DNA of 64,000 nt from Cellvibrionales bacterium UBA1969 (GTDB lineage: Bacteria > Pseudomonadota > Gammaproteobacteria > Pseudomonadales > UBA7434): positions 28,767 to 92,766 of the forward strand of contig DDDX01000060.1 of NCBI GenBank assembly GCA_002339085.1, written 5' to 3'. This document shows, piece after piece, positions 54,115 to 63,945 of the stretch; positions within the stretch are counted from its first letter, which is position 1; the number at the start of each line of letters is the position of its first letter. The position numbers and the translations under genes were made by a program. The notes under the pieces were generated by a model that saw nothing but the letters and a program-made list of their open reading frames with translations, searched no databases and was not told where the DNA came from.

Positions 54115-54666
54115 GTGGATTTTCAAAGTTTTCGTTTTATCATTGTCGCCGGTATTTTATATGCTGCTTTTCATTTTGCTTATAATCAAATACCCGATGA
54201 TTATTTAAGAAATACTATCTACCCTAATGTCATCGGCCACGCAGCCGCAAAGACAATCAAAACCTTAACGCCCGATCGAACAGTCGTGGTATCCAATAAC
54301 GCGCTGATATCTCCTCGAGCTAAAATGAATATCGTGCGTGGCTGTGATGGTTCTGGCGTCTGGTTTATGCTCAGCGCCGCTATTATTGGTTTTGGAGCCA
54401 GCTTTAGACAAACCATCACCGGATTAGTGGCCGGCACCATAACCGTTTATATTATTAACCAAATTAGGATTGTTGGCCTTTATTATATTATTGAGCACAA
54501 TCGCGCTTGGTTTCCGCCAGTTCATACTTATTATGCACCAACTCTCATCATCATACTTGTCGCCGGTTTTTTTCTATTATGGACTCGCTGGACTATGGAT
54601 CAGCCGACAAACTCGGCTTTTATAGCCACCGAAGAAACTAACCAGGAAAAAAATGACCATGAATAA
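54115..54666 (+). CDS. Small exosortase (XrtM/XrtH-like)
   Basis: A 183-residue membrane protein with about five hydrophobic helices. The exosortase/archaeosortase catalytic set is visible: Cys77 in VRGCDGSG, Arg118 in NQIRIVGLYY and His137 in PPVHTYY. It starts with GTG, AGGTGA a few bases before. Exosortases cut and anchor exported proteins that end in PEP-CTERM-like tails (a motif, a hydrophobic helix, basic residues). The short form resembles XrtM and XrtH. Its last 13-14 bases overlap the next gene. No protein with an obvious sorting tail is in the window. Confidence 0.8.
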   Translation: MDFQSFRFIIVAGILYAAFHFAYNQIPDDYLRNTIYPNVIGHAAAKTIKTLTPDRTVVVSNNALISPRAKMNIVRGCDGSGVWFMLSAAIIGFGASFRQTITGLVAGTITVYIINQIRIVGLYYIIEHNRAWFPPVHTYYAPTLIIILVAGFFLLWTRWTMDQPTNSAFIATEETNQEKNDHE

Positions 54667-55258
54667 TCCAATTCCTGGCTACCTTTTTTTGAAGGTGATT
54701 TTAGTTTGGTTGGCACTGTCAATGGCTGGTTTTTTTTGGGGTAACGGCTTCGCTTCAACGATGACACCATTTTATGAATTCGTGACTGAAGCGGCATCCA
54801 CTGATTATGTTGCCGCGATTTCAGTGAAAGAAAGACAAGAAGATGCCATTGTCTTAGCTGCGACAGCCATCAGGGCTAAACAAATTACCCCTTCCCGCAC
54901 ACTTCCTGCTGGAACAACAATATCGTCTGATATTACGGTCCTTCATACCCTTGTACCGCTTATTATTTTCCTAACAATCATTCTATGCTGGCCAATAAAA
55001 TCATGGCAGCAAAGCGTATGGATCATGCTATTTGCCATTCCCTCATTTTTTTGCATCTCGGCTGCAACAGCACCCATACAATTATTAGGCTTACTGGAGA
55101 TGGGGTTTCAAAACGCTGCCAATCAAGCTGGCTTCGCTCGCGAGGAATCATTTGCGCTGAAATGGATGCTGTTAACGGAAGGCGGCGGACGCTGGTTAAT
55201 ACCGGCTCTATTTGGCTTAGCCTGCGGAGCGATTAGCGAAAGGATGATAAAAAAATAA
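54653..55258 (+). CDS. Membrane protein coupled to exosortase
   Basis: A 201-residue protein with about four hydrophobic segments (residues 10-30, 100-118, 124-145, 178-196) and a hydrophilic periplasmic-like loop rich in Ala. It overlaps the exosortase gene by 14 bases. Known exosortase H loci have an associated multi-pass membrane protein of the same size in the same position, so a similar helper role is inferred; I could not recognise sequence motifs. RTLPAGTT may begin a short extracytoplasmic domain. Confidence 0.6.
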   Translation: MTMNNPIPGYLFLKVILVWLALSMAGFFWGNGFASTMTPFYEFVTEAASTDYVAAISVKERQEDAIVLAATAIRAKQITPSRTLPAGTTISSDITVLHTLVPLIIFLTIILCWPIKSWQQSVWIMLFAIPSFFCISAATAPIQLLGLLEMGFQNAANQAGFAREESFALKWMLLTEGGGRWLIPALFGLACGAISERMIKK

Positions 55259-55261
55259 CCA

Positions 55262-55660
55262 CTAATCGTTTTTATTTGGATCAATATCTTCTATATCGCG
55301 GCGATTCTCAACCTTGATATCCCCACTGACAACTTGCCAGAAATTGCCAATTTGCTTGGCCAAATCTAAACCCATTGACCGTTTTGAGCTTCGCCCTTCG
55401 GCAGGGAAAAACTCTTTAATATTTATGTCTAGAATGGCTTCATACTTTTTAATTGTGCGTTTACTGTGCACTAAGAGCAAGACTTTCCAGCCAAAATGAT
55501 AACCTACCATCAACATACCAACCGCTTTTTCCAACTCCTCTAGAGAACCTGAAAAATTGGCCACGGCCAGACCCACTTTGTCAAAAGCAGCAATTTTTTC
55601 AGCATCAGATAACTCAGCTAAGGCTGCTAAATTACGCTCTAATCGTACCGGATCACTCAT
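55262..55660 (-). CDS. Conserved-looking hypothetical protein
   Basis: A 132-residue soluble, mostly helical protein. An N-terminal helical repeat region with many Ala and Leu (LERNLAALAELSDAEKIAAFDKVG) leads to a more basic part GYHFGWKVLLLVHSKRTIKKYE and a charged tail. I do not recognise the family. It converges with the exosortase pair, 3 bases apart, so it may belong to that locus or simply abut it. Confidence 0.6.
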   Translation of the reverse strand: MSDPVRLERNLAALAELSDAEKIAAFDKVGLAVANFSGSLEELEKAVGMLMVGYHFGWKVLLLVHSKRTIKKYEAILDINIKEFFPAEGRSSKRSMGLDLAKQIGNFWQVVSGDIKVENRRDIEDIDPNKND

Positions 55661-56084
55661 TGAATATCGCCGTCAATAGGGTATTTAACACGCTAAGGCA
55701 TGGCAAAAACATAGCGCCACCTGTGTGGTTAAATTTTAATCAATCCAGACCCTTCAGTTTAAGTCTCTATCTAGTATAGCTAGCTTACAGAAAAAACGCA
55801 GTTAAACTCAAAACAGGTTGATTTATCAGCAAGATAAGGAGCTACGAAGCCTAATATCAGTTGAGATATATAACGCTTCTGATGCGTTTATATGAAACGT
55901 ATAAATGAACTGCTTCATTAATGAAATATTTTCTCTAACCCGGAAGGCAAAGCGGATAAGCTGACAAAAAATACAGTCGAGTCATTTCTTAGTATCAAGA
56001 AAAAATCACAAAAACATACAACGACTTTCAAATTCAATCTGCTATTCTTGCTGCTCTTCAGATTACACGCTTAGAGGAAAGCTA
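55661..56084. other. Intergenic region with operator-like palindromes
   Basis: 424 bases between divergent small genes. Position 55882-55902 holds a 21-base imperfect palindrome (ATxCGTTT...AAACGxAT, 7 of 10 pairs matched), and 55914-55925 a perfect 12-base palindrome TTCATTAATGAA. They look like protein-binding sites. No gene is seen. Confidence 0.45.
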
Positions 56085-56312
56085 ATGGATCCGCTCAATT
56101 CTGTTCTAATGTTTTTTGGCTTCACATTGCTAATTGCTAGTTGGATACAAATGATTGTTACTGCCTCACAAGAAGATTTTACTTGGGGTTTATTTTCGTT
56201 TTTTTTACCGCCTCTCGCCTACCTCTATGCGCTCACTCAGTGGGACAAAGCAGGCGACTCGATTAAAATGGCTATCGGTGGCCTAGCATTTTTATTTTTT
56301 GCATTTAGCTAA
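56085..56312 (+). CDS. Small two-helix membrane protein
   Basis: A 75-residue protein with a ribosome site (AGAGGAAAGCT) before the ATG. Two or three hydrophobic helices (about 6-25, 33-50 and 60-75), with KAGDSIKMAIGG between, cover most of it. No family recognised. Its good site and normal composition make it a likely real gene, possibly under the palindromes upstream. Confidence 0.6.
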   Translation: MDPLNSVLMFFGFTLLIASWIQMIVTASQEDFTWGLFSFFLPPLAYLYALTQWDKAGDSIKMAIGGLAFLFFAFS

Positions 56313-56319
56313 TACCTAA

Positions 56320-57435
56320 TTAGTCGTAAAGATAAGTCGCTTTCAGCCGTGACAGCTCAGACGAACTTAAACCAATTTGCTGCTCAAGGTATGAGATAGT
56401 ACCACCGAATTCTGCTTTAATTGTGTTGATCGCAGTTTGCAGATAACTAGGCTTCACTTTCAAGATGACAGCCAAGGCCTGATGATTAAATTCGCCCTGA
56501 TATGCGTTTATTGCTTCTCGCGCTGCCTTTACTTTGTGCGAGTCCGCGCCGGCAGTTTCGGTTTGATTAGTGCCGTAATTTGCTGTCCATCGAGCAATTT
56601 CACGCTCGATTTTGACATACTGATTCGTCAGTAAATAATCGGCCATAATATCATCATCCGATACACCCAGCGCGGATAACAACAATAAACCACCAAAGCC
56701 AGTTCGGTCTTTGCCTGCTGAACAATGTATAATAGAGCCTCCATCAGCCGATGCTAGTAATTGATCAAACATGGCGCGATAACTGGACTGATGATTAATG
56801 ACTAAATCATGATTAATATCCTGCATAAAAGCATCAATCTTAGCTTCATCTATCGCTTGATCTGAAATGGCAGAAAATAAATCAATCGCGCTCCCTGGCG
56901 AGATGGGAATAGCGGTAGGCTGTAAACCTTGCGGTAATAAGCTCGGTTGCTTGGCAGCTTCTTCTGGCCGACGAAAATCACATACCGCTTGGATATTAAG
57001 CTGACTCAACACCGCGATATCTCTGTCGTTCATTTCGCCCATGTGCCCAGTACGAAATAACTTACCCCACATCACTTGCCTGCCATATTGTGTGTGATAA
57101 CCTCCATAATCTCTAAAATTAGCCGTCGCAGACATAGGTAAATGGCGACAGGCTATCCTTATTAAGGCCGAACCAGCATGATTGTTTTGCACTAATAGGA
57201 TGGGATGAGCAAGAGCATCAACCTCATCATTGACACGCGCGCTTAATGCGTCAAATGATAATACTGCATCGCTTATTTCAGTTAATGCAAGCGCAGGTGA
57301 AAATGATTCTCCAGCGCACTGCTCAAGGTAAAACTGATAATCGTTTAGGTCAACAGATTCAGGCGGACTTATCTGCCAACCATTATCATGGGCAATCAGT
57401 GCCCAGTTGGCATTCGAACTATGTTGTTTATTCAT
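56320..57435 (-). CDS. Tyrosine-protein phosphatase (Y_phosphatase3 type)
   Basis: A 371-residue phosphatase of the dual-specificity, lipid-phosphatase-like group. The P-loop HCSAGKDRTG (237-246, Cys238, Arg244) is complete, and NFRDYGGY (106-113) is the family N-terminal motif. The first 100 residues form an extra domain with strand-rich composition found in this group. It may act on phospho-tyrosine proteins or phosphoinositides; it has no signal peptide. Its own promoter must lie in the region before the ssb terminator. Confidence 0.88.
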   Translation of the reverse strand: MNKQHSSNANWALIAHDNGWQISPPESVDLNDYQFYLEQCAGESFSPALALTEISDAVLSFDALSARVNDEVDALAHPILLVQNNHAGSALIRIACRHLPMSATANFRDYGGYHTQYGRQVMWGKLFRTGHMGEMNDRDIAVLSQLNIQAVCDFRRPEEAAKQPSLLPQGLQPTAIPISPGSAIDLFSAISDQAIDEAKIDAFMQDINHDLVINHQSSYRAMFDQLLASADGGSIIHCSAGKDRTGFGGLLLLSALGVSDDDIMADYLLTNQYVKIEREIARWTANYGTNQTETAGADSHKVKAAREAINAYQGEFNHQALAVILKVKPSYLQTAINTIKAEFGGTISYLEQQIGLSSSELSRLKATYLYD

Positions 57436-57840
57436 AGATTATATCTACTGACGTTGAGCTAATTTGTAGCAATCGAAGCAAAATAAAAAAGAGTAGTTCA
57501 TATTAGCAGTACGGCGTCGATCAGCAAGTCAAAAACCTGCTTTTCAACGGATTTTAAAAAAATGTCATCTGCAGTATTTTTCAGGCAAAAAAAACGCACC
57601 GTACTACAAGCTCGGTGCGCTTATGTTTTTTACTAGATTACTTTCGGGTCGCCAGAACATCATTTTTGATTATTATCATTGATGCACATTTGTCTAACAA
57701 ACTCACCACTCTGGCGGTGATACTTTTACTTTAGCTGAAAAGTAATGGACCGCAAGCCAATCAGAGTTTTTACAGTGCAAGCAACTTAAACGGTAATGTT
57801 TGATCGAAAAACAACCTATCAAATATCTAAGCAATACACA
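57436..57840. other. Intergenic region after ssb
   Basis: 405 bases between the end of ssb and the start of the phosphatase, both leftward. It holds the terminator at 57586-57620, a second weak hairpin TCACC/GGTGA at 57703-57720 and TACTTTT/AAAAGTA just after it. No gene seen. Confidence 0.5.
57586..57620 (-). terminator. Rho-independent terminator of ssb
   Basis: On the minus strand the stem CGCACCG (57619-57613) pairs with CGGTGCG (57601-57595) and is followed by a run of eight T. It ends the leftward ssb transcript about 220 bases past its stop. Confidence 0.75.
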
Positions 57841-58329
57841 TTAAAACGGAATATCATCATCCCAGTCATCACCACTGGCGGGTGCCATCTGGGCTTGAGC
57901 TTGCTGCCCCTGAGGGACAGCCTGCTGAGGCTGAGTAGCTGCGCCACTCTGATACGACTGACCAACCTGTCCAGTCTGTCCGTCGCTCATACCGCGGCTA
58001 TCAAGCATTTGCATTTCATTACCCACAATCTCAGTGGTGTAGCGATCTTGCCCCTCCTTATCTTGCCACTTACGAGTTCTCAGCGAGCCCTCAACATAAA
58101 TTTTAGAACCTTTTTTAAGGTATTCACCGGCTATCTCGCCTAAACGGCTAAAGAACACCACACGATGCCACTCAGTACGTTCCTGCTGCTGGCCTGTCTG
58201 TTTATCCTTCCAAGACTCACTGGTGGCAATACTCACGTTAGTGACTGCTGCCCCTGCTGCTGAAAAGCGTGTTTCTGGGTCTTGGCCACAATTACCGACC
58301 AAGATAACTTTATTGATTCCGCGTGCCAT
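57841..58329 (-). CDS. ssb: Single-stranded DNA-binding protein SSB
   Basis: A 162-residue tetrameric SSB. The OB-fold N-terminal domain ([18 protein letters not shown], then [21 protein letters not shown]) is followed by a Gln/Gly/Ala-rich linker (about 115-150) and the conserved acidic tip DDWDDDIPF that binds partner proteins. It is divergent from uvrA, as in many gammaproteobacteria. A LexA box is often found in that interval, but I see no clear one. Confidence 0.96.
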   Translation of the reverse strand: MARGINKVILVGNCGQDPETRFSAAGAAVTNVSIATSESWKDKQTGQQQERTEWHRVVFFSRLGEIAGEYLKKGSKIYVEGSLRTRKWQDKEGQDRYTTEIVGNEMQMLDSRGMSDGQTGQVGQSYQSGAATQPQQAVPQGQQAQAQMAPASGDDWDDDIPF

Positions 58330-58697
58330 GCTTTGTCTCCACTCAAAAACTTGTTATATAAAATACAATATATACGAATCAGGCGCCAAGCTCCACCATA
58401 TTGACCGCTATCCTCTTCAAATATGCGTTTTCACTCTCACTGAGCTGAAACGCCTCACCCATGACCAAGTTGAAGGGATTATTTAGATGGCTTAGCAGCC
58501 CATTAATCTCGCTTTGCTATAACGTGTCTCGATCATTATAATTGGCAGTTTGCCTTGGCAATAACATTCTACTCACTTAATCGATCTATGCAGTGGGCAG
58601 TGGCTAAATCAAGCGCTTGGCGTCGATTGCTTTTGAGCCAGTTAATTGACTACGGCGTATAAACGAGATTAACTTTTGTTTTATAGTCAGTGACCCC
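58330..58697. other. ssb-uvrA divergent intergenic region
   Basis: 368 bases, AT-rich close to ssb (TTATATAAAATACAATATATA near 58350-58372). It should hold both promoters. No match to the CTG-N10-CAG LexA consensus was found by eye, nor any gene. Confidence 0.45.
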
Positions 58698-61520
58698 ATG
58701 GATAAAATTGTTGTACGCGGTGCGCGCACCCACAATCTCAAAGACATTAACATCGAGCTTCCTCGCGATAGCTTTATTGTTATCACTGGTCTTTCCGGCT
58801 CAGGCAAATCTTCGTTAGCATTTGATACCTTATATGCAGAGGGTCAACGTCGATATGTTGAATCGCTTTCAACTTATGCACGCCAATTTTTATCTTTGAT
58901 GGAAAAACCCGATGTTGATCACATCGAAGGTTTATCACCCGCTATTTCAATTGAGCAAAAATCAACTTCTCACAACCCTCGCTCCACCGTCGGCACGATT
59001 ACTGAAATCTATGATTATTTGCGCTTACTCTATGCTCGTGCCGGAACACCCCAATGCCCTGACCATCAACTCGATCTAGAAGCACAAACCGTGAGCCAAA
59101 TGGTTGACGCCGTTCTAGCCCTTCCCGAAGGCAGTAAAGTGATGCTGTTAGCGCCGATCATAAAAGACCGTAAAGGCGAGCACTTAAAGCTGTTCGATAA
59201 ACTAAAACAAGAAGGTTTTGTTAGAGTCAGAGTCAACGGTGAGATTTACGATATTGATGAAATTCCTGCGCTGAAAAAAAATAACAAGCACAGCATCGAA
59301 GTAGTCGTCGATCGGTTCAAGGTTAGAGATGATCTTCAACAACGGATCGCCGACTCTTTTGAAACAGCACTGGGGTTAGCTGAGGGGGTTGCCAGTATTG
59401 GCTTTATTGATGGTGAAGCCGATGATATGGTCTTTTCGGCTAACTATGCTTGTCCCGAGTGCGGCTATAGCATAAATGAGCTGGAGCCACGCTTATTTTC
59501 ATTTAACAACCCTGCTGGCGCCTGCGCAGAATGTGACGGTCTAGGAGTAAAACAATATTTTGATCTAGAGCGTGTTGTTCAGTATCCAGACTCTAGCCTC
59601 GCTGAGGGTGCCATTAGGGGTTGGGATAAACGCAGTGTGTATTATTTTCACATGTTAAAATCTTTAGCGGAACATTTTTCTTTTTCTATCGACACCCCAT
59701 TTAAAGAATTAACTAAAAAACAACGCGAAATCATCTTAAACGGCAGTGACGAAGAAGTGGTTTTCTCCTATGTCAATGATCGCGGTGATGTTTTCAAACG
59801 CACCCATGCGTTTGAAGGCATCATACCCAATATGGAGCGCCGTTACCGTGAGACCCAATCACAAATGGTGCGCGATGAACTGACTAAATTTATTAGCAAC
59901 CAGGTCTGTCCATCTTGTTCCGGTTCGCGACTAAGACGCAGTGCCAGACACGTATTTGTTGATGGGAAAAACTTGCCTTCCATTACTGCCATGCCAGTTT
60001 CCACAGCGCAAGATTATTTTAATCGACTATCTCTGCCTGGTAAGCGCGGTAAAATCGCCGATAAAATTATCAAAGAAATTCATCAGCGGTTAGAATTTTT
60101 AGTTGATGTCGGTTTAAATTATCTTACCCTCGACCGAAATGCGGATAGTCTATCAGGTGGTGAGGCACAGCGTATTCGTTTAGCCAGCCAAATTGGCGCC
60201 GGCTTAGTAGGCGTTATGTACATCCTAGATGAACCATCCATTGGCCTGCACCAACGGGACAATGAACGTCTTCTCAAAACATTGCTTCGACTTCGCGACT
60301 TAGGCAACACCGTGATTGTCGTTGAACATGATGAAGACGCGATTCGAAGAGCCGATTATGTCGTCGATATCGGGCCGGGGGCCGGTGTGCACGGCGGCGA
60401 AATTGTTGGCCAAGGTAGCATAGAAAAAATCATGCGTTGCCGCAAGTCGATTACCGGTCAATACCTCAGCGGTAAAAAATATATTGCTGTACCAAGTCAA
60501 CGGCACCCAATCGATAAAGCTCAACAAATTCGTTTAACTGCTGCGACGGGGAATAATCTTCAAAAAGTCGATATCAATATCCCCTTAGGTTTATTGACTT
60601 GTGTTACCGGCGTTTCCGGTTCAGGCAAATCAACCTTAATTAACGGTACGCTCTACCCCGCTGCTGCCATTGCACTAAATGGTGCGACAACCCTCAAACC
60701 AGCTCCTCACGACTCAATTGAAGGTTTAGATCTTTTAGATAAATGTATCGACATTGATCAAAGTCCGATTGGTCGAACACCTCGTTCTAATCCTGCTACC
60801 TACACTGGTATTTTTACGCCAGTCCGCGAATTATTTGCTGGCACCCAAGAAGCTCGCACACGTGGCTATAAACCTGGACGGTTCAGTTTTAATGTTAAGG
60901 GTGGTCGCTGTGAAGCCTGTCAAGGCGACGGTGTCATCAAGGTCGAGATGCATTTCTTACCCGACGTTTACGTCGCCTGTGACATCTGTAAAGGCCAGCG
61001 CTATAACCGCGAAACCTTAGAAGTCACCTATAAAGGAAAAAATATTTATCAAGTGTTGGATATGACGGCAGAAGATGCGCTCGAGTTCTTCTCGGTCATA
61101 CCTTCTATTGCAAAAAAACTTCAAACCTTAATCGATGTTGGCCTCAGCTATGTCAACCTCGGTCAAGCAGCTACAACTTTGTCCGGCGGCGAGGCTCAGC
61201 GGGTAAAATTAGCTAAGGAGCTCTCCAAACGCGACACAGGCAGAACATTATATATCCTTGACGAACCCACCACAGGACTTCACTTTGCCGATATCCAGCA
61301 ACTATTAACGGTATTGCATCAATTACGCGACAGAGGCAATACGATGGTCATCATCGAACATAATCTCGATGTGATTAAAACGGCCGATTGGATAATTGAT
61401 CTTGGGCCAGAAGGCGGCAGTGGCGGCGGTCAAATAATTGCCGAAGGAACACCTGAGGCAATTATCGAGGTTAAAAAATCACACACCGGTAAATTTCTTA
61501 AACCGTTACTAAAAAAATAA
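58698..61520 (+). CDS. uvrA: Excinuclease ABC subunit A, UvrA
   Basis: A 940-residue nucleotide-excision-repair ATPase. Two ABC modules are complete: Walker [10 protein letters not shown] (about 31-39) and GVSGSGKST (about 640), signature [12 protein letters not shown] and [12 protein letters not shown], and two zinc sites with CxxC pairs (CPECGYS... and CEACQGDG...CDICKGQR). It scans DNA for bulky lesions and loads UvrB. Normal length, no anomaly. Confidence 0.98.
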   Translation: MDKIVVRGARTHNLKDINIELPRDSFIVITGLSGSGKSSLAFDTLYAEGQRRYVESLSTYARQFLSLMEKPDVDHIEGLSPAISIEQKSTSHNPRSTVGTITEIYDYLRLLYARAGTPQCPDHQLDLEAQTVSQMVDAVLALPEGSKVMLLAPIIKDRKGEHLKLFDKLKQEGFVRVRVNGEIYDIDEIPALKKNNKHSIEVVVDRFKVRDDLQQRIADSFETALGLAEGVASIGFIDGEADDMVFSANYACPECGYSINELEPRLFSFNNPAGACAECDGLGVKQYFDLERVVQYPDSSLAEGAIRGWDKRSVYYFHMLKSLAEHFSFSIDTPFKELTKKQREIILNGSDEEVVFSYVNDRGDVFKRTHAFEGIIPNMERRYRETQSQMVRDELTKFISNQVCPSCSGSRLRRSARHVFVDGKNLPSITAMPVSTAQDYFNRLSLPGKRGKIADKIIKEIHQRLEFLVDVGLNYLTLDRNADSLSGGEAQRIRLASQIGAGLVGVMYILDEPSIGLHQRDNERLLKTLLRLRDLGNTVIVVEHDEDAIRRADYVVDIGPGAGVHGGEIVGQGSIEKIMRCRKSITGQYLSGKKYIAVPSQRHPIDKAQQIRLTAATGNNLQKVDINIPLGLLTCVTGVSGSGKSTLINGTLYPAAAIALNGATTLKPAPHDSIEGLDLLDKCIDIDQSPIGRTPRSNPATYTGIFTPVRELFAGTQEARTRGYKPGRFSFNVKGGRCEACQGDGVIKVEMHFLPDVYVACDICKGQRYNRETLEVTYKGKNIYQVLDMTAEDALEFFSVIPSIAKKLQTLIDVGLSYVNLGQAATTLSGGEAQRVKLAKELSKRDTGRTLYILDEPTTGLHFADIQQLLTVLHQLRDRGNTMVIIEHNLDVIKTADWIIDLGPEGGSGGGQIIAEGTPEAIIEVKKSHTGKFLKPLLKK

Positions 61521-61552
61521 CTTTATTTTCTTTATTTATTTTCAACAAACAT

Positions 61553-61580
61553 AAAAAAACCGAGCTTCGCTCGGTTTTTT
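61553..61580. terminator. Bidirectional terminator between uvrA and rplQ
   Basis: ACCGAGC, loop TTC, GCTCGGT with A-tract before and T-tract after. It can end the rightward uvrA transcript and the leftward ribosomal alpha operon. Confidence 0.88.
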
Positions 61581-61591
61581 AATGGAGCATC

Positions 61592-61993
61592 TTATTCGTC
61601 ATCAAAATCATCGTCGAAGTCTAATTCATCATTTTGCGGGCGATCAACCAGTTCAACATAGGCCATAGGAGCTTTATCACCAGTCCGGTAGCCACACTTC
61701 AAAATACGAATATAACCACCAGGGCGAGCCTCGTAACGAGGGCCTAGCTCAGAGAATAGTTTACCAACAGCGTCCTTACTGCGGGTTCTATCAAATGCTA
61801 ATCGACGATTAGCAACACTGTCCTGTTTAGCTAGAGTGATCAAAGGCTCAGCGAAGCGGCGCAATTCTTTCGCCTTAGGCAGTGTTGTTCGGATCATTTC
61901 ATGCTCAACCAATGAATTGGTCATGTTACGAAACATCGCTTTACGATGAGACGAATTACGGTTGAGCTGTCTGCCACTATGACGATGACGCAT
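61592..61993 (-). CDS. rplQ: 50S ribosomal protein L17
   Basis: A 133-residue ribosomal protein. [24 protein letters not shown] is the conserved L17 beginning, and the C-terminus ends in an acidic FDDDFDDE tail. It is the last gene of the alpha operon after rpoA, with 52 bases between them, and is followed by the terminator. Confidence 0.97.
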   Translation of the reverse strand: MRHRHSGRQLNRNSSHRKAMFRNMTNSLVEHEMIRTTLPKAKELRRFAEPLITLAKQDSVANRRLAFDRTRSKDAVGKLFSELGPRYEARPGGYIRILKCGYRTGDKAPMAYVELVDRPQNDELDFDDDFDDE

Positions 61994-62045
61994 GGCAAGG
62001 TTCCCTATATTTTCAAGTTAAATTAAAACGCTAATATTCTATCTG

Positions 62046-63074
62046 CTATGTAAGAATTTTATCGTCGTTACGAAGACTAGCAGGCGGCCAGTTATCTAAA
62101 CGAAGACCTAATGAAAGCCCTCTTGATGCCAACACGTCTTTAATTTCTGTTAAAGATTTTTTACCCAAATTCGGCGTTTTCAACAATTCAACTTCGGTAC
62201 GTTGCACTAAGTCGCCAATATAATAAATATTTTCAGCTTTTAAACAATTAGCTGAACGAACAGTCAATTCTAAATCATCAACCGGACGTAATAAAATAGG
62301 ATCTATCTCTTCTTCTTGTTGCGCGGGCTCGAGCTCTTTCTCGCCTTCAAGATCAACAAAGACCGCTAACTGACGTTGTAGAATTGTAGCCGCTCGGCGA
62401 ATCGCCTCTTCAGAATCAAGCGTACCGTTTGTTTCTAAGTCAATGATTAACTTATCAAGGTCAGTTCGCTGCTCTACTCTAGCGCTGTCAACAACATAAG
62501 ATACGCGTCTAACAGGGCTATATGAGGCATCCAACTGCAAACGGCCAATCACTTTTGACTCTTCATCATCAACGGATCGAGAATCAACTGGCTGATAACC
62601 TCGGCCAGAAGTGACGGTTAACTTCATTGATAATGAACCGCTATCATTGAGGTGGGCAATAACATGCTCAGGATTTTTTATTTCAACTTCATGATCCAAC
62701 TGGATATCACCGGCAGTAACCACACCAGGGCCTGTTTTTGAAAGTGTCAATACTGTCGTATCACGATCATTCATAATCACTGAAACCCCTTTCAGGTTCA
62801 GCAATATTTCAATCACATCTTCTTGCACGCCTTCGATAGCGCTGTATTCATGTAATACACCATCAATTTCAACATCACTGATTGCCGAACCAGGCATTGA
62901 TGACAATAAAATACGACGTAAAGCGTTTCCTAGTGTATGGCCGAAACCACGTTCTAAAGGTTCTAGGGTTATTTTAGCTCGAGTCTGACTGAGCTCTTCA
63001 ATATCAATCTTGTGTGGTGTAAGTAAATCGCTGCCTGCACTTAGCATATCGCTACCTATATTTGATAAAAACAT
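62046..63074 (-). CDS. rpoA: RNA polymerase alpha subunit
   Basis: A 342-residue alpha subunit. The N-terminal assembly domain has [22 protein letters not shown], and the C-terminal domain with two helix-hairpin-helix motifs has [37 protein letters not shown] (about 275-312). A slightly long N-terminus ([24 protein letters not shown]) differs from the E. coli form by about a dozen residues. It is separated from rpsD by an unusually long 160-base gap. Confidence 0.98.
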   Translation of the reverse strand: MFLSNIGSDMLSAGSDLLTPHKIDIEELSQTRAKITLEPLERGFGHTLGNALRRILLSSMPGSAISDVEIDGVLHEYSAIEGVQEDVIEILLNLKGVSVIMNDRDTTVLTLSKTGPGVVTAGDIQLDHEVEIKNPEHVIAHLNDSGSLSMKLTVTSGRGYQPVDSRSVDDEESKVIGRLQLDASYSPVRRVSYVVDSARVEQRTDLDKLIIDLETNGTLDSEEAIRRAATILQRQLAVFVDLEGEKELEPAQQEEEIDPILLRPVDDLELTVRSANCLKAENIYYIGDLVQRTEVELLKTPNLGKKSLTEIKDVLASRGLSLGLRLDNWPPASLRNDDKILT

Positions 63075-63199
63075 TTCAAGATCGTGGATGTTTAGTGAAT
63101 CACTTCCTATTAAAGATATGACTCTGGACTAACTTTCTCTACTTAATCGGCATCTTTATAAAAAGTAACCATCAAGTTTACGTGAGAATGTTAGGCACT

Positions 63200-63214
63200 T
63201 GGTCGAAAAGACCA
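63200..63214 (-). promoter_or_regulatory. Hairpin in the rpsD-rpoA spacer
   Basis: TGGTC, five-base loop, GACCA: a small perfect stem in the 160-base spacer, close to the 3' end of rpsD. It is not followed by a T-tract on the minus strand, so it is not a terminator. It may stabilise or process the transcript. Confidence 0.35.
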
Positions 63215-63234
63215 GCAAAAAACATTCACACTTA

Positions 63235-63855
63235 TTACTTTGAGTACAACTCAACTATCAAACTTTCATTGATTTCAGAGGGTAAATCAGCACGCTCAGG
63301 TGATGATTTATAAGTCCCTTGGAAATTAGCTTCACTGACATCAATCCAGTCAACATGGCCTCGTTGCGCGGCCAAAGACATAGCCGATTGAATACGCAAT
63401 TGCTTTTTCGCTTTCTCTCTAACTGAAACCACATCACCGGCTTGAACTTGGTAAGAAGCAATATTCACCACTTTATCATTCACTAAGATAGAACCGTGAG
63501 AAACTAACTGCCGTGATTCAGCCCGAGTAGCACCAAAACCAATGCGGTAAACTACATTATCTAGTCGACCTTCCAACATTTGCAAAAGATTTTCGCCAGT
63601 TGCGCCTTTCTGCTTAGCGGCTTTTTTATAATAGTTACGAAATTGCTTTTCTAACACGCCATAAAGACGTCTAACTTTTTGCTTTTCACGTAACTGAACA
63701 CCGTAATCAGACAAACGACCACGTCTAGCACCATGTACGCCGGGAACAGATTCCGCCTTACATTTGCTATCTAGGGCGCGCACACCACTTTTCAAAAAGA
63801 GGTCTGTACCCTCGCGTCGTGCTAACTTACAGGTTGGGCCTAAATATCGAGCCAT
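63235..63855 (-). CDS. rpsD: 30S ribosomal protein S4
   Basis: A 206-residue S4 with [19 protein letters not shown] at the N-terminus and the S4 RNA-binding domain [27 protein letters not shown] (about 97-125). In E. coli S4 represses its own operon by binding the leader of rpsM. Its position between rpsK and rpoA is standard. Confidence 0.98.
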   Translation of the reverse strand: MARYLGPTCKLARREGTDLFLKSGVRALDSKCKAESVPGVHGARRGRLSDYGVQLREKQKVRRLYGVLEKQFRNYYKKAAKQKGATGENLLQMLEGRLDNVVYRIGFGATRAESRQLVSHGSILVNDKVVNIASYQVQAGDVVSVREKAKKQLRIQSAMSLAAQRGHVDWIDVSEANFQGTYKSSPERADLPSEINESLIVELYSK

Positions 63856-63945
63856 AATTTTATTCCTGCGCTCTGCTGCTAAAAATTTATCTTTAATTAT
63901 TTATAAAAAATCGATCATAAATAATATTAATAGGACGTTTTAAAC

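Noticed and set aside
57703..57720. Second terminator before the phosphatase
   Set aside because: The stem is only five pairs and not followed by a clean T-tract; kept only as a note in the gap description.
57796..58143. 115-codon plus-strand frame
   Set aside because: Antisense to ssb; the ssb reading is certain.
58330..58697. LexA/SOS box between ssb and uvrA
   Set aside because: The interval has AT-rich partly symmetrical sequence, but no CTG-N10-CAG match was found by eye, so no box is called.
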